The notes under the pieces were generated by a model. It had not been told where the DNA came from. It did no database searches and saw only the letters and a program-made list of their open reading frames with translations. The position numbers were made by a program, and so were the translations under genes. A stretch of DNA of 32,879 bases. Origin: Cecembia lonarensis LW9. GTDB lineage: Bacteria; Bacteroidota; Bacteroidia; Cytophagales; Cyclobacteriaceae. Position 1 is the first letter of the stretch, and each line of letters opens with the position of its first letter. The DNA lies in NCBI RefSeq assembly GCF_000298295.1, contig NZ_AMGM01000050.1, forward strand, positions 1 to 32,879, given 5' to 3'. Below are positions 23,337-32,846 of this stretch, piece by piece.

Positions 23337-23411
23337 GAATATCTTTTCAAAGTCACAGATTTAAGGAATTTTTCAAACAATACCCCTTCTTTGATTGTAT
23401 TTTTTTAAGTT

Positions 23412-26400
23412 CTAGACTTTTTCAATTTTTACTTTCAATTCAAAATCGTCCATGTCCAATAAGGTAGCATCTTCTAAAGCACCATTTTGTTCCAACGAAA
23501 GCGCCTGGGTTTCTGTTTGAATATAGCCTGCAAAATTTGTCAATGCTGCGTCCACTAAGGCATCATGTTTGGCTACTTTGATGTGGATTTTATCCTGTAC
23601 TTCCAGCCCCATGTCTTTTCTGAGATTTTGGATCCTGTTTACGAGGTCTCTGGCAATACCCTCCTGTTTTAATTCCTCTGTTAAGGTAATATCCAAGGCT
23701 ACGGTCAATCCTTGATCAGAGGCCACTGACCAACCTGGGATGTCCTGAGAACTGATCAGTACTTCCTCAAGAAGAATTTCCATGGTCTCTCCTTCTACAT
23801 CAATGGCAATGCTGCCCTCTCTTTCAATAACAGCAATTTCTTCTTGTCCCCAGGTTTTAATTGCCGCCACTACAAACCGCATTTTTGGCCCCAATTTCTT
23901 TCCTAAGACAGGCAAATTAGGTTTAACATCCTTTACCAAAACCCCTGAGGTATCATCTATGTATTCAATTTCTTTGATATTGACTTCGGACTTGATCAAC
24001 TCTTCCACATGCTGCAATTGCTTCCTGGTCTTTTCATTCAATACTGGAACCATAATCCGCTGAAGAGGCTGTCTTACCTTGATACCGATTTTTGGGTTCT
24101 TCCTTAAAGAATGCACCAATGAAGAAGCTCTTTGCGCCAAATCCATGCTCTCCTCCAGGTCTTTGTTGATTAGGGAATTATCAGCAGAGATCCAGTCCGT
24201 CAGGTGAACGGATTCAGCGGCATTCCCGATTGCAGTGGTTAGGTTTCTATATAACCAATCCGCATAGAAAGGAGCAAATGAAGACATCAATTGGGTAAGG
24301 CTCAGCAGACATTCATATAAGGTTTCGTATGCCGCCTGCTTGTCCCCATTCATTTCTCCTCTCCAGAATCTCTTTCTCGCCAGTCGAACGTACCAGTTGG
24401 ACAACTGGTCCACCGTAAAATTCATGATTGCCCTTGTAGCTCGGGTAGCATCATAGTTATCCATGGCTGCTTCCACCTCAGCAATCAGGGATTGTAACTT
24501 GGAAATGATCCATTGATCCAATTCTGCTCTTTGCGCTACAGGAACTGCCTTTTCTTTCTCATAGACAAATTCATCCAGATTGGCGTAAAGGGCGAAGAAG
24601 TTGTAGGTATTCTGCAAGGTACCAAAGAACCTTCTCTGTACTTCAGCTACGCCTTCCAGATTGAATTTCAAGTTGTCCCAAGGATTGGCATTGCTGAGCA
24701 TGTACCATCTGAGTGCATCTGGGCCATATTCTTTTAGGGTTTTGAAAGGATCGATGGCATTGCCCAAGCGTTTGGACATTTTATTGCCATTTTTATCCAA
24801 AACAAGACCATTGGCAATGACGTTTTTGAAAGCAACTGAATCAAACAGCATTCCTGCTATAGCATGCAAAGTAAAAAACCAGCCCCGGGTCTGATCTACT
24901 CCTTCTGCGATATAGTCTGCAGGATAATTGGCTTTAAATATGTCTTCGTTTTCAAATGGGTAATGCCACTGGGCATAGGGCATAGCACCGGAGTCAAACC
25001 AGACATCAATTAGGTCTGTTTCTCTGAACATTTTCTCCCCTTTGGAAGAAACTAAGACCACATCATCCACGTAGGGGCGGTGTAAATCCATTTGTTTTCC
25101 TTCCCATGGAGATTTTTTCATAAAACCTTGGGCAATGGATTTCTGGATTTCTTCCTGAAGTTCTGCTACTGACCCGATACATTTTTCCTCTGTTCCATCT
25201 TCAGTTCTCCAAATAGGCAGGGGGGTGCCCCAAAATCTGGACCGGCTGAGGTTCCAGTCCACCAGGTTTTCCAGCCAGTTGCCAAATCTCCCGGTACCTG
25301 TCGCCTCAGGCTTCCAATTGATGGTCTTGTTCAAGGCAACCAATTTGTCTTTATAAGCTGTAGTTTTGATAAACCAGCTTTCCAAAGGATAGTAAAGAAT
25401 GGGTTTATCTGTTCTCCAGCAATGCGGATAACTGTGCTCATATTTTTCGACCTTGAAGGCCTTGTTTTCATTCTTAAGGATGATGGAGATGATGATGTCG
25501 GTGTTTTTAAAATCCGCTGCATTTTCATCATCATTGGTATAATTCTTCACGAAGAAATCATCCGGGCCAAACACCTTATGGGCAGTGATTTGATGTTCCT
25601 TCATTTTTGCCGCCAGGTATTCTCCTACGACTGCGATGAATTTTCCCTGCTTGTCTACTACCGGAATGTCGTTGTCCTGTTCATCTTTGACGAAGATCCC
25701 TGGAACATTGTTCTGTACCAAAGTCCTAAAGTCGTCTGCACCAAATGCTTTTGCCAAATGGACAATACCTGTACCATCTTCGGTAGTCACATAATCTCCT
25801 GCGACTACGGTGAAGGCAGGGTGAGGAAGTGTCAGGGCCTGAATAGGGAATAGTTGCTCATATTCCCATCCAAGCATTTCTTTGCCCTTGAACACCTCTA
25901 CTACTTGGTATGGAATCAGCTTGTCGCCGGCTTTGTAATCCTCAAGTGCAATCTCTTTGGCTTTAGGATTGAAATAGGCGTTCATCCTGGCTTTTGCCAG
26001 GATGGCAATCATAGGTTCGTGGGTATAAGGGTTGAAAGTCTTGACTTTCACATAATCCAGGTTTTCTCCTATCGCAAGGGCAGAGTTGGAAGGCAGCGTC
26101 CAAGGGGTAGTGGTCCAGGCGAGGATGTAGGTGTTTTCCTGTCCTTTCAATTTAAACTGAGCAGTAATGGAGGTGTCTTTGACGTCCCTGTAACATCCGG
26201 GTTGGTTCAGTTCATGAGAACTCAATCCTGTTCCTGCCGCAGGTGAATATGGCTGTATGGTGTATCCTTTGTAAAGGAGCCCTTTTTCATGAAGCCTTTT
26301 CAAAAGGTGCCAAAGAGATTCTATGTATTTGGCATCAAAGGTGATATAAGGATCGTCCAAATCGACCCAATAACCGATTTTTTCAGTCAGGTCATCCCAC

Positions 26401-26792
26401 TCGTCTTTGAAGCGCATGACCGTTTCCTGGCATTTCTTATTATATTCCTCGACGGTGATTTTTTTTCCGATATCCTCTTTGGTAATGCCCAATTCTTTCT
26501 CCACTTGAAGCTCTACCGGAAGACCATGCGTATCCCATCCACCTTTACGCTTCACTTGGAAGCCTTTCAAGGTTTTGTATCTACAAAAAATATCCTTCAA
26601 AGTACGGGCCATCACATGGTGAATGCCGGGGGTACCATTAGCAGAAGGTGGTCCCTCAAAAAAGGTGAAGGTTTCCTCCCCATCTCTGTTGCTAACGGAT
26701 TTGTTGAAAATATCATTGGATTTCCAATAAGAAAGGATGCTTTCTCCTATTTCTGGATAATCTACTTGTTTGAACTCCTGGTATTTTTTCAC
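23412..26792 (-). CDS. ileS: Isoleucyl-tRNA synthetase
   Basis: 1126 residues. The class I HIGH motif appears as GIHH in GPPSANGTPGIHHVMARTLKD (residues about 47-67). The KMSKR loop is intact in NKMSKRLGNAIDPFKTLKEYGPDALRWYML. An editing CP1 domain with AWTTTPWTLPSNSALAIG lies between. The C-terminal anticodon-binding region is long (after LSNWYVRLARKRFWRGEMN). The length and C-terminal layout fit the eukaryote-like (IleS2) class known for lower mupirocin sensitivity; that class assignment is inference. It charges tRNA-Ile in the cytoplasm. First gene of an ileS-lspA unit. Confidence 0.96.
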   Translation of the reverse strand: MKKYQEFKQVDYPEIGESILSYWKSNDIFNKSVSNRDGEETFTFFEGPPSANGTPGIHHVMARTLKDIFCRYKTLKGFQVKRKGGWDTHGLPVELQVEKELGITKEDIGKKITVEEYNKKCQETVMRFKDEWDDLTEKIGYWVDLDDPYITFDAKYIESLWHLLKRLHEKGLLYKGYTIQPYSPAAGTGLSSHELNQPGCYRDVKDTSITAQFKLKGQENTYILAWTTTPWTLPSNSALAIGENLDYVKVKTFNPYTHEPMIAILAKARMNAYFNPKAKEIALEDYKAGDKLIPYQVVEVFKGKEMLGWEYEQLFPIQALTLPHPAFTVVAGDYVTTEDGTGIVHLAKAFGADDFRTLVQNNVPGIFVKDEQDNDIPVVDKQGKFIAVVGEYLAAKMKEHQITAHKVFGPDDFFVKNYTNDDENAADFKNTDIIISIILKNENKAFKVEKYEHSYPHCWRTDKPILYYPLESWFIKTTAYKDKLVALNKTINWKPEATGTGRFGNWLENLVDWNLSRSRFWGTPLPIWRTEDGTEEKCIGSVAELQEEIQKSIAQGFMKKSPWEGKQMDLHRPYVDDVVLVSSKGEKMFRETDLIDVWFDSGAMPYAQWHYPFENEDIFKANYPADYIAEGVDQTRGWFFTLHAIAGMLFDSVAFKNVIANGLVLDKNGNKMSKRLGNAIDPFKTLKEYGPDALRWYMLSNANPWDNLKFNLEGVAEVQRRFFGTLQNTYNFFALYANLDEFVYEKEKAVPVAQRAELDQWIISKLQSLIAEVEAAMDNYDATRATRAIMNFTVDQLSNWYVRLARKRFWRGEMNGDKQAAYETLYECLLSLTQLMSSFAPFYADWLYRNLTTAIGNAAESVHLTDWISADNSLINKDLEESMDLAQRASSLVHSLRKNPKIGIKVRQPLQRIMVPVLNEKTRKQLQHVEELIKSEVNIKEIEYIDDTSGVLVKDVKPNLPVLGKKLGPKMRFVVAAIKTWGQEEIAVIEREGSIAIDVEGETMEILLEEVLISSQDIPGWSVASDQGLTVALDITLTEELKQEGIARDLVNRIQNLRKDMGLEVQDKIHIKVAKHDALVDAALTNFAGYIQTETQALSLEQNGALEDATLLDMDDFELKVKIEKV

Positions 26793-27035
26793 GGTACCCC
26801 TTACGATTTATCTTATTAATATTACCTGATAAAGGTGATAATGCTTTTGATTTTCAGTATTTTAGATCAATATTCAGCTGTCTTGGCTTACTGCTTAAAA
26901 GCCCTTTTGATGAATAAGGCGCAAAGTTAAGATATTTTGAGGAATAGGCAGATTTTGAGGGGTATAAAAGTGCAGGCAATGAGGACTAGGCTATTGAAAA
27001 AATACTTACCTTGAATGGTTATGAAATAATGATTT

Positions 27036-27488
27036 ATGAAAAAATCCATATTGAACCCTGAGGAACTTCAGAAAATCTACTCCCGGATAGATCAATTGCA
27101 GTCAACAAGCCAGGCAAAATGGGGGAAGATGAATGTATCGGAAATGATGGCCCATTGTAACTTGGCCAATCAATCCATCATGAATGCTCCTCCTGCTGTT
27201 ACTGCCCCTACTTTTAAGCAGCGTTTGGGCAAGATTTACTTCTTTTACCTGAAAAAAGAGTTCCCAAAATTTGCCAAAGGACCTAAAAGGTTTGATATGC
27301 AGGGCAAGGTCGATGAGAAAACCTTCGGGGAAGAAAAATCAAAGATGCAGTATATTCTCAAGAAGTTTGAAAAAATAGAGGGCAATATGCAGGGAATGCA
27401 TCCAAGATTTGGTCCATTGAATCATCAGGAGTGGGGTATATTTGTATGGAAACATATGGACCATCACCTGCGTCAATTTGGGGTTTAA
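27036..27488 (+). CDS. DUF1569 / DinB-like four-helix protein
   Basis: 150 residues, no signal peptide. QAKWGKMNVSEMMAHCNLANQS near the start and HPRFGPLNHQEWGIFVWKHMDHHLRQFGV at the end provide the histidines that form the DinB-type metal site (H in MAHC, and HMDHHLRQF). Members are stress-associated or thiol-dependent transferase-like proteins, mostly uncharacterised. It stands alone: divergent from ileS across 243 bases that hold only an AT-rich stretch, and followed by a small outer membrane gene 134 bases on. Confidence 0.78.
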   Translation: MKKSILNPEELQKIYSRIDQLQSTSQAKWGKMNVSEMMAHCNLANQSIMNAPPAVTAPTFKQRLGKIYFFYLKKEFPKFAKGPKRFDMQGKVDEKTFGEEKSKMQYILKKFEKIEGNMQGMHPRFGPLNHQEWGIFVWKHMDHHLRQFGV

Positions 27489-27622
27489 ATTTATTGTTTG
27501 TTAAGAATTTTAAGTCTTTGCGACTTAGTACTTTATTCTCCCAAGCCTGATTTGAAGTCAGCAGTTTTATAGAGTTGGTCTGGTCTTTGTTTTACATCAG
27601 GCTCAACCAACTATTTAACATT

Positions 27623-28039
27623 ATGAAAAAGTTACTTGTAATTTCAACAGTACTGTTTTTTGCCACTGTATATCAAGCCAATGCACAGATTGCTGCCGGG
27701 ATTTATCGTTTGAGTTCTGCCACCTTTGCGTCAATCGGTACAGATCCTGACAATAAAATGTTTGGTGAAGCTAGGGTTTCCACTGGAGGTAGAGTTGGGA
27801 TAGAAGGTACCTTTGGATACAATTTTGTCCAAAGTGATGAGGTCAATTTTTACAGTGGGTTTCATTTAGGGACAGAGGGAAACAGAGATGGTTTCTACCT
27901 CGGCGTGCCATTAGGTTTATTGGTTAAGCCTTTTAACCCCAAAAATTTCGGTTTTACAATGGAAGCCAGCCCCATTTTCCCCACCGAAAGAGGAAACTTC
28001 TTCCGTGCCGGGTTGGGACTTAAATATACTTTTAGGTAG
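27623..28039 (+). CDS. Small outer membrane beta-barrel-like protein, unknown role
   Basis: 138 residues from the ATG at 27623, chosen because a clear signal peptide (MKKLLVISTVLFFATVYQANAQ) follows; the frame is open further upstream to 27575. The mature part is short, rich in Gly, Phe and Tyr, with strand-like segments (RVGIEGTFGYNF, VNFYSGFHLGTEG, GFYLGVPLGLLV, FFRAGLGLKYTFR), ending in an aromatic-X-Arg like many outer membrane strands. The size suggests a partial or small barrel. Function not recognised. A strong inverted repeat begins 5 bases after the stop. Confidence 0.7.
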   Translation: MKKLLVISTVLFFATVYQANAQIAAGIYRLSSATFASIGTDPDNKMFGEARVSTGGRVGIEGTFGYNFVQSDEVNFYSGFHLGTEGNRDGFYLGVPLGLLVKPFNPKNFGFTMEASPIFPTERGNFFRAGLGLKYTFR

Positions 28040-28043
28040 TTAA

Positions 28044-28080
28044 AATACCCTCCAAGGGTTTAGATCCCTTGGAGGGTATT
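28044..28080. terminator. Bidirectional terminator between convergent genes
   Basis: A perfect 15-bp inverted repeat (left arm AATACCCTCCAAGGG, 28044-28058; right arm 28066-28080) around a 7-base loop. It lies between the stop of the rightward barrel gene (28039) and the stop of the leftward DUF885 gene (28088), with A/T-rich edges on both sides. Confidence 0.8.
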
Positions 28081-28087
28081 ATTCAGC

Positions 28088-29773
28088 TCAATCCAAAAAC
28101 CTCCAGGTACTTGTAAAGTCTTTTGGGATATCTCCTTTCATCCTTGCCCTGAGCAGTTCTATTGGGGTATAGTTTTGGGTGATGAAATAATCGTGGAATT
28201 CTTTTTCGGTCATTTGTCCACCTTCTACCATTTCTTGCCTTAGCCCATATACCTGTAAGCCGCCTATCATATAGGCCAATTGGTACAATGGACCATATCT
28301 GCCTTCAAAGGACCTTCGTACCTCTGCTTCTGCATTGGCCCGCTCATGCCCAACGGCATCTACCAGGTAATCGATACACTGCTGAGGTGTCCATTTGCCC
28401 AAATGGTAATTGAGCGAAAAAACGATTCTTGCAGCCCTGTGCATTCTCCAAAAAAGCATGCCGACTCTATCTTCTGCATTTCTTGGAAAATTTTTATCCC
28501 ATAAGTTGAATTCCCAATACAAGGTCCAGCCCTCTACCCAAAATGGGGTATTGAAAACCCGGCGGTGGGGGAAATGCCTCTGATTCATGAATTGTTGTAA
28601 GTGGTGTCCAGGAATCAGTTCATGTTGTACAGTTGCCCTTGAAAAATGGGGGTTGTTCCCTCGCATACTCATCATTTTTTCTTCATGGGTCATGGTAGAG
28701 GTGGGATAAGAAATAATAATGGTTTCACCACCTAGGAAGAAGGGACTAACTTTTTGTCTTTCAGCGGACATCATGGTGGTTCGCCAGGTTTCTTTAGCCA
28801 TATCAGGGATGGTCAGGAGGTCTCTTGATTCTAAGAATTCAATGGCTTCATCGGCCATTTCTGCCACCATTTGAGGCCATTCACCTGCAGGGACATAAGT
28901 ATTTTTAACATGTTCCAGGGCAGCTTTCCAATCTTTGCCATAGCCCAGTTCCTCTGAAGCTTTCAGCATTTCTGCTTCGCACCAGGCATATTGTTTTTCT
29001 CCTTCTTTGAGTAATTCTTCGGCAGTATAAGGAATCATGTTGTAGGCCAGTTCTTTCTCAATGGCCAATTTTCCAACAGGTTTGCCAATAATTCCTGAGC
29101 CATCATCCTTCACTACTGTATTCTCAAAATGGTCCTTTAAGAATGCGGCATAAGCTTTAAGCACCTCATTCATGCTTTCCATCGGCTTTTTCATCCACCA
29201 GGTAAAGTCAGGATCGTAGTCATAATAAAAGTTATAGGCTTCCTCTGTACTTTTTCTCAGGGCTTCGACTGTCTCAGCAGCCAACTCTGCTTTTTGCCAT
29301 GAATCAAAGGGTTTAGACTTTTTCATGGCTTCCCATTTTGCTATGATGGCTTTTTCTGTTAGGGAAAAGGTGGCGGCCAATTCTTGGGATTGAGGTTTCA
29401 CCGCCATGCGCCTGACCTGATAGAATTTTTCCAAATTATCCTTAAAATCTACTACATGGCTGACCTGCTTGAAGTCTTCATAGGCTAGCCCATGAAAGAA
29501 TAGTTCTTTTTCCAAATGGTTTTTAAAAAGCTGCCAGTCCATCTTCCCATCAAGGGAATAAGCATCATACGGCATTTTATTTAGGGCGTCTATCCAATCA
29601 TTGTAAAGCTTGGTGAATCTCAGGAATGACTCCTCGGAAAGCGGATTATTGTACTTTCGGGCCAAAGCGCCCCGGTCGGCTTGGTAGCTGCTGATGGCGG
29701 GGTATAATTCAGTAGCCAGCGAACTCCCGATAATTAAAACGCCTAGTAGAAAGGCAAGTATACCTTTTTTCAT
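28088..29773 (-). CDS. Secreted DUF885 family metallopeptidase-like protein
   Basis: 561 residues from the ATG at 29773, which opens a signal peptide (MKKGILAFLLGVLIIGSSLA). A longer frame to 29974 lacks signal character. The HELIPGHHLQQF block near residue 385 is the HExxGHH-type zinc site of DUF885, a family related to thermolysin-fold peptidases. The family arrangement of an alpha-helical N-terminal half and a C-terminal YQLAYMIGGLQVYGLRQE segment is present. It probably acts in the periplasm; the substrate is not known. The stop abuts the bidirectional terminator. Confidence 0.85.
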   Translation of the reverse strand: MKKGILAFLLGVLIIGSSLATELYPAISSYQADRGALARKYNNPLSEESFLRFTKLYNDWIDALNKMPYDAYSLDGKMDWQLFKNHLEKELFFHGLAYEDFKQVSHVVDFKDNLEKFYQVRRMAVKPQSQELAATFSLTEKAIIAKWEAMKKSKPFDSWQKAELAAETVEALRKSTEEAYNFYYDYDPDFTWWMKKPMESMNEVLKAYAAFLKDHFENTVVKDDGSGIIGKPVGKLAIEKELAYNMIPYTAEELLKEGEKQYAWCEAEMLKASEELGYGKDWKAALEHVKNTYVPAGEWPQMVAEMADEAIEFLESRDLLTIPDMAKETWRTTMMSAERQKVSPFFLGGETIIISYPTSTMTHEEKMMSMRGNNPHFSRATVQHELIPGHHLQQFMNQRHFPHRRVFNTPFWVEGWTLYWEFNLWDKNFPRNAEDRVGMLFWRMHRAARIVFSLNYHLGKWTPQQCIDYLVDAVGHERANAEAEVRRSFEGRYGPLYQLAYMIGGLQVYGLRQEMVEGGQMTEKEFHDYFITQNYTPIELLRARMKGDIPKDFTSTWRFLD

Positions 29774-30027
29774 GATGGATACGATTTGAAGATGGTTAGG
29801 TGAATATAAAGTAGAAATAATTTCCCATTCATATTTCAAAAAGTAATTTCCGTTTTTCATGGGCAAAAAACCAATACCCTGTTGACCAATGGTTTGTTGA
29901 TGTTGATGGGTGGTGTGTAAATAGAAGCTGATTAAATTCTTTAAGGCCATTGGGATATTTATGCAATAAGTCAACCATTGTCATTTATGGCATGGAATCA
30001 AAATAATTGAAGAAAAAAACTATATTT

Positions 30028-30072
30028 TTATCCCTGCAGATTTAAAATTATTTTTTAAATCTGCAGGGATAA
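30028..30072. terminator. Perfect 20-bp inverted repeat, probable terminator
   Basis: Arms 30028-30047 and 30053-30072 are perfect reverse complements (core ATCCCTGCAGATTT) around a 5-base loop. It lies 58 bases past the stop of the leftward AraC frame and upstream of the DUF885 start, in a gap (29774-30130) that otherwise holds nothing I recognise. The AT-rich inner arm makes it look like a terminator, though a protein-binding palindrome is possible. Confidence 0.6.
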
Positions 30073-30130
30073 TTCAAGGATTAAATTATATCGGTTTTGA
30101 CTTTTTGGTTTTCAAATCCCTATATCGTCG

Positions 30131-30996
30131 CTATATCATCTTTGACCTATACTCCTTTGGGGTTTCACCCTGAACTTTTTTAAATGCCCTGTTGAAATAA
30201 GAAAGATTCTGAAAACCGCTTTGATAGGCAATCTGCGAAATTGACCATTCACTTTCATGCAAGAGTTGACAGGCTTGGTGAATCCGTACCTGTGTCAAAA
30301 ATTCGGTAAATGTCTTTCCCGTTCTTTCTTTGAAAAACCTGCAAAATGCTTCTTTGCTTAAGTTGGCCACATCTGCCACTTCACTTAAACTGATTTGGTT
30401 TTGGCTTTGGGAAAGGATAAATGACATCACCTGTCCCATGCGCTTACCTTCGGATTCTGTAAAATCTTTATGGGGAATAAGCCTGTTTAAAGCGGTGAGT
30501 TCCTGTGATTCTTGTAGGACATTCAAAATTTCCAAAGCCACAAGTATTTTTTTAACCCCTTTAATCCGGGATAATTCCTCAGGTTGTTTTTGAGGTTGTT
30601 TTTGGTACTCCCCTGTATAGTAAAACAGCCCTTTGTCTGTTGTAGCCACTGGTTCAGACCAGCAAATTCTTCCACCTCCATGAGGCTTTTTCCCAAGGCT
30701 TCGAAATCAAAAAACAAGGTATGTCCCAATGACTGCTTGTCTTCATGAGGATCAAAGTACTCTGCATCTGAACGGAACACGTGCGGCATATTGGCTGAAA
30801 ACAAAAACATGTCACCAGGCTCAAACCGCCCTAGGTAGTCCCCTACCATCAGTTGCCCTTTCCCCTCGATGATCAAGGTGAGCTGCCATTGAGGATGCTG
30901 GTGTAGCTTGTCATAAAAATGTTTACCCGCATCCACCTGGAATCGGACAAATTCTTTATTGGGTTTAGGGATTTGGAATGAGATGATTTTTTTCAT
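30131..30996 (-). pseudogene. AraC family regulator split by a -1 frame change
   Basis: The N-terminal part starts at the ATG at 30996 (MKKIISFQIPKPNKEFVRF) and encodes a cupin sensor (HPQWQLTLIIEGKGQLMVGDYLGRFEPGDMFLFSANMPHVF). It runs out of frame after LNQWLQQTKG and stops at 30523. The C-terminal part, with both helix-turn-helix motifs (LSEVADVANLSKEAFCRFFKERTG and WSISQIAYQSGFQNLSYFNRAFKKVQGETPKEYRS), lies in the -1 frame to 30131. Joining the frames at 30628-30634 gives LQQTKGLFYYTGEY and one normal AraC protein of about 287 residues. Either one G was lost from a G run or the frame is changed during translation; a sequencing error is also possible. Confidence 0.78.
30628..30634 (-). other. 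Frame-change site: AAAGGGC slippery-type heptamer
   Basis: Read in the zero frame of the N-terminal part the heptamer is A_AAG_GGC, which fits the X_XXY_YYZ rule for -1 slippage. After a -1 step the next codons (CTG, TTT, TAC) continue the C-terminal frame exactly. No downstream stimulatory hairpin or pseudoknot is evident by eye. Confidence 0.45.
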
Positions 30997-31128
30997 GAGG
31001 TAGTAGAAAAAGGCAATATACAGGACCCAATATGTAGGAAAGAAAATGAAAAGCAAGTGTTAGAATCTTTTTCCAGAACCATATGGCTTTAATTTTCCAT
31101 CACTCTAAATTATTTTGTAAATTTAGGT

Positions 31129-31731
31129 ATGCTAAGGGAGGATAAAAATATTGTCAAAGAACCAGACCTTTCTTATGGAGGTTTGTACAGTTATGCTGAT
31201 TACTTAGAATGGAATTTGGATGAAACGTTGGAATTGATCAAAGGCAAAGTTTTCAAAAAAACAGCAGCTCCAAATAGATTGCATCAACGGCTTTCTCTGC
31301 ACATTGCTTCAGAGTTTTACCAATTTTTAAAAGGCAAAACATGTAAAGTTTACGAAGCACCCTTTGACGTACGTTTACCGCATAAATCTTTAAGAAATGA
31401 AGATATCCACACTGTTGTCCAACCGGATATTTGCGTGATTTGTGACCCGGAAAAGCTAGATGTTGCAGGTTGTTTGGGAGCCCCTGATTTGGTTGTTGAA
31501 ATTTTATCTCCTGGTAATAATCAAAAAGAATTACAGATTAAATACGCACTCTACGAGGAATCAGGTGTAAAAGAGTATTGGATTGTTTATCCCGTTGAGC
31601 AATCTCTGATTATCCACTTGCTGGTTAATGACAAATACAAGCCCAGCAGGCCCTTTACGGTAGGGGATGTAGTTGGTTCTTCCTGTGTGGAAGGTTTTCA
31701 AATGAACCTTTCTGAACTTTTTCAAGAATAA
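31129..31731 (+). CDS. Uma2 family (DUF820) restriction-endonuclease-fold protein
   Basis: 200 residues. N-terminal YSYADYLEWNLDETLELIKGKVFKKTAAPNRLHQRL is the usual opening. The nuclease-fold core is QPDICVICDPEKLD, then APDLVVEILSPGNNQKELQIKYALYEESGVKEYWIV, in which the Asp and Glu of PDLVVEI and the Lys of QIKY match the PD-(D/E)xK arrangement. Uma2 proteins are plentiful in cyanobacteria and some Bacteroidota, often without a methylase, and their role is unsettled. It is a single gene here, divergent from the split AraC frame, with no mobile element visible. The 31732-31945 gap is AT-rich and empty apart from a -7 box. Confidence 0.85.
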   Translation: MLREDKNIVKEPDLSYGGLYSYADYLEWNLDETLELIKGKVFKKTAAPNRLHQRLSLHIASEFYQFLKGKTCKVYEAPFDVRLPHKSLRNEDIHTVVQPDICVICDPEKLDVAGCLGAPDLVVEILSPGNNQKELQIKYALYEESGVKEYWIVYPVEQSLIIHLLVNDKYKPSRPFTVGDVVGSSCVEGFQMNLSELFQE

Positions 31732-31912
31732 AAAACCGGGTGCTTTGGAGTAAGTGGAAGAAATCACAAGTTGGTAGCATCAATAATACCTAAGGGTTTG
31801 AAGGATTAACTTTTGATATCATATTGTTTTTTTAATTTTTATTTCTAATAAAAATATCAATATTATACCATTAAGGACTAAGCCAGTATGGAAAACATTG
31901 TTGAATAGGGCT

Positions 31913-31920
31913 TAATTTTG
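31913..31920 (+). promoter_or_regulatory. -7 promoter box before the DapA-family gene
   Basis: TAATTTTG matches TAnnTTTG exactly, 25 bases before the ATG at 31946. No convincing -33 element was found. Confidence 0.35.
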
Positions 31921-31945
31921 AAAAATAAAACTAATTATAGATTCT

Positions 31946-32836
31946 ATGAACTGGCAAGGCGTATTTCCGGCAGTAACGACCAAGTTTCACCAAGATGGTA
32001 GCTTGGATATGGACATGTTTTTCAAAAACCTGGATGCCCAACTGGAGGCGGGTGTTCATGGAATCATTCTTGGGGGTACATTGGGGGAATCCTCAGTATT
32101 GTCTTTGGAAGAAAAAATCCAATTGACAACCGAAACCGTCAAATATATCAATGGCAAAGTTCCTGTAATTCTCAACATCGCAGAAGGTGCTACCAAAGAT
32201 GCCATTTTCTGGGCAGAAAAGGCGAAGGAAATGGGCGCTTCCGGATTGATGCTTTTGCCTCCCATGCGCTACGCCGCGGACCATAGAGAAGTAGTCACGT
32301 ATTTTAAAGCTGTCGCTAATAGTACAGACTTACCCATCATGATCTACAATAATCCTGTGGACTACAAGACCTTGGTTACGATAGCCATGTTTGAGGAATT
32401 GGCAGATTGCGCTAACATTCAGGCCATCAAAGAATCCACCAGGGATATTTCCAATGTGACCCGTATGCGCAACCGATTCGGTGACCGGTTTAAAATTCTT
32501 TGTGGGGTAGATACTTTAGCTATGGAGGAACTGGTCATGGGGGCTGATGGTTGGGTAGCCGGTTTGGTTTGTGCTTTCCCTAAAGAAACTGTAGCGGTTT
32601 ATGAATTGGTGAAAGCAGGAAAGTATGATGAGGCCTTGGCCATCTATCGTTGGTTTTTGCCCCTGTTAGAGTTGGACATTCATCCAAAATTGGTGCAATA
32701 CATCAAGTTGGCTGAACAAATGGCAGGTATTGGAACGGAATGGGTGAGAGCGCCGCGTCTGACATTAGTAGGAGAAGAGCGGGTCAAGGTTGAAAATATT
32801 ATCAAAAGAGGCTTGGAGCATAGACCGGTGGTTTGA
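31946..32836 (+). CDS. Dihydrodipicolinate synthase family (DapA-like) aldolase
   Basis: 296 residues, standard length. The TIM-barrel family motifs are present: the substrate carboxylate-binding GGTLGES (residues 43-49), the catalytic tyrosine Y134 in IMIYNNPVDYK, and the Schiff-base lysine K162 in IQAIKEST. The family includes true DapA, N-acetylneuraminate lyase and dehydratase/deaminases of sugar-acid and hydroxyproline catabolism. MNWQGVFPAVTTKF together with GGTLGES rather than the usual GTTGE makes a catabolic member more likely than lysine synthesis, but no pathway neighbours lie within the window to decide. The gene ends 43 bases from the window edge. Confidence 0.88.
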   Translation: MNWQGVFPAVTTKFHQDGSLDMDMFFKNLDAQLEAGVHGIILGGTLGESSVLSLEEKIQLTTETVKYINGKVPVILNIAEGATKDAIFWAEKAKEMGASGLMLLPPMRYAADHREVVTYFKAVANSTDLPIMIYNNPVDYKTLVTIAMFEELADCANIQAIKESTRDISNVTRMRNRFGDRFKILCGVDTLAMEELVMGADGWVAGLVCAFPKETVAVYELVKAGKYDEALAIYRWFLPLLELDIHPKLVQYIKLAEQMAGIGTEWVRAPRLTLVGEERVKVENIIKRGLEHRPVV

Positions 32837-32846
32837 GAACTGGATT

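Noticed and set aside
28300-28320. CAAAGGACCTTCG inside the DUF885 gene as another REP copy
   Set aside because: It lacks the second arm and inner stem and is explained by the coding sequence.
31129-31731. Uma2 gene as part of a restriction system
   Set aside because: No methyltransferase or specificity gene is adjacent; the type III system is 14 kb away and complete in itself.
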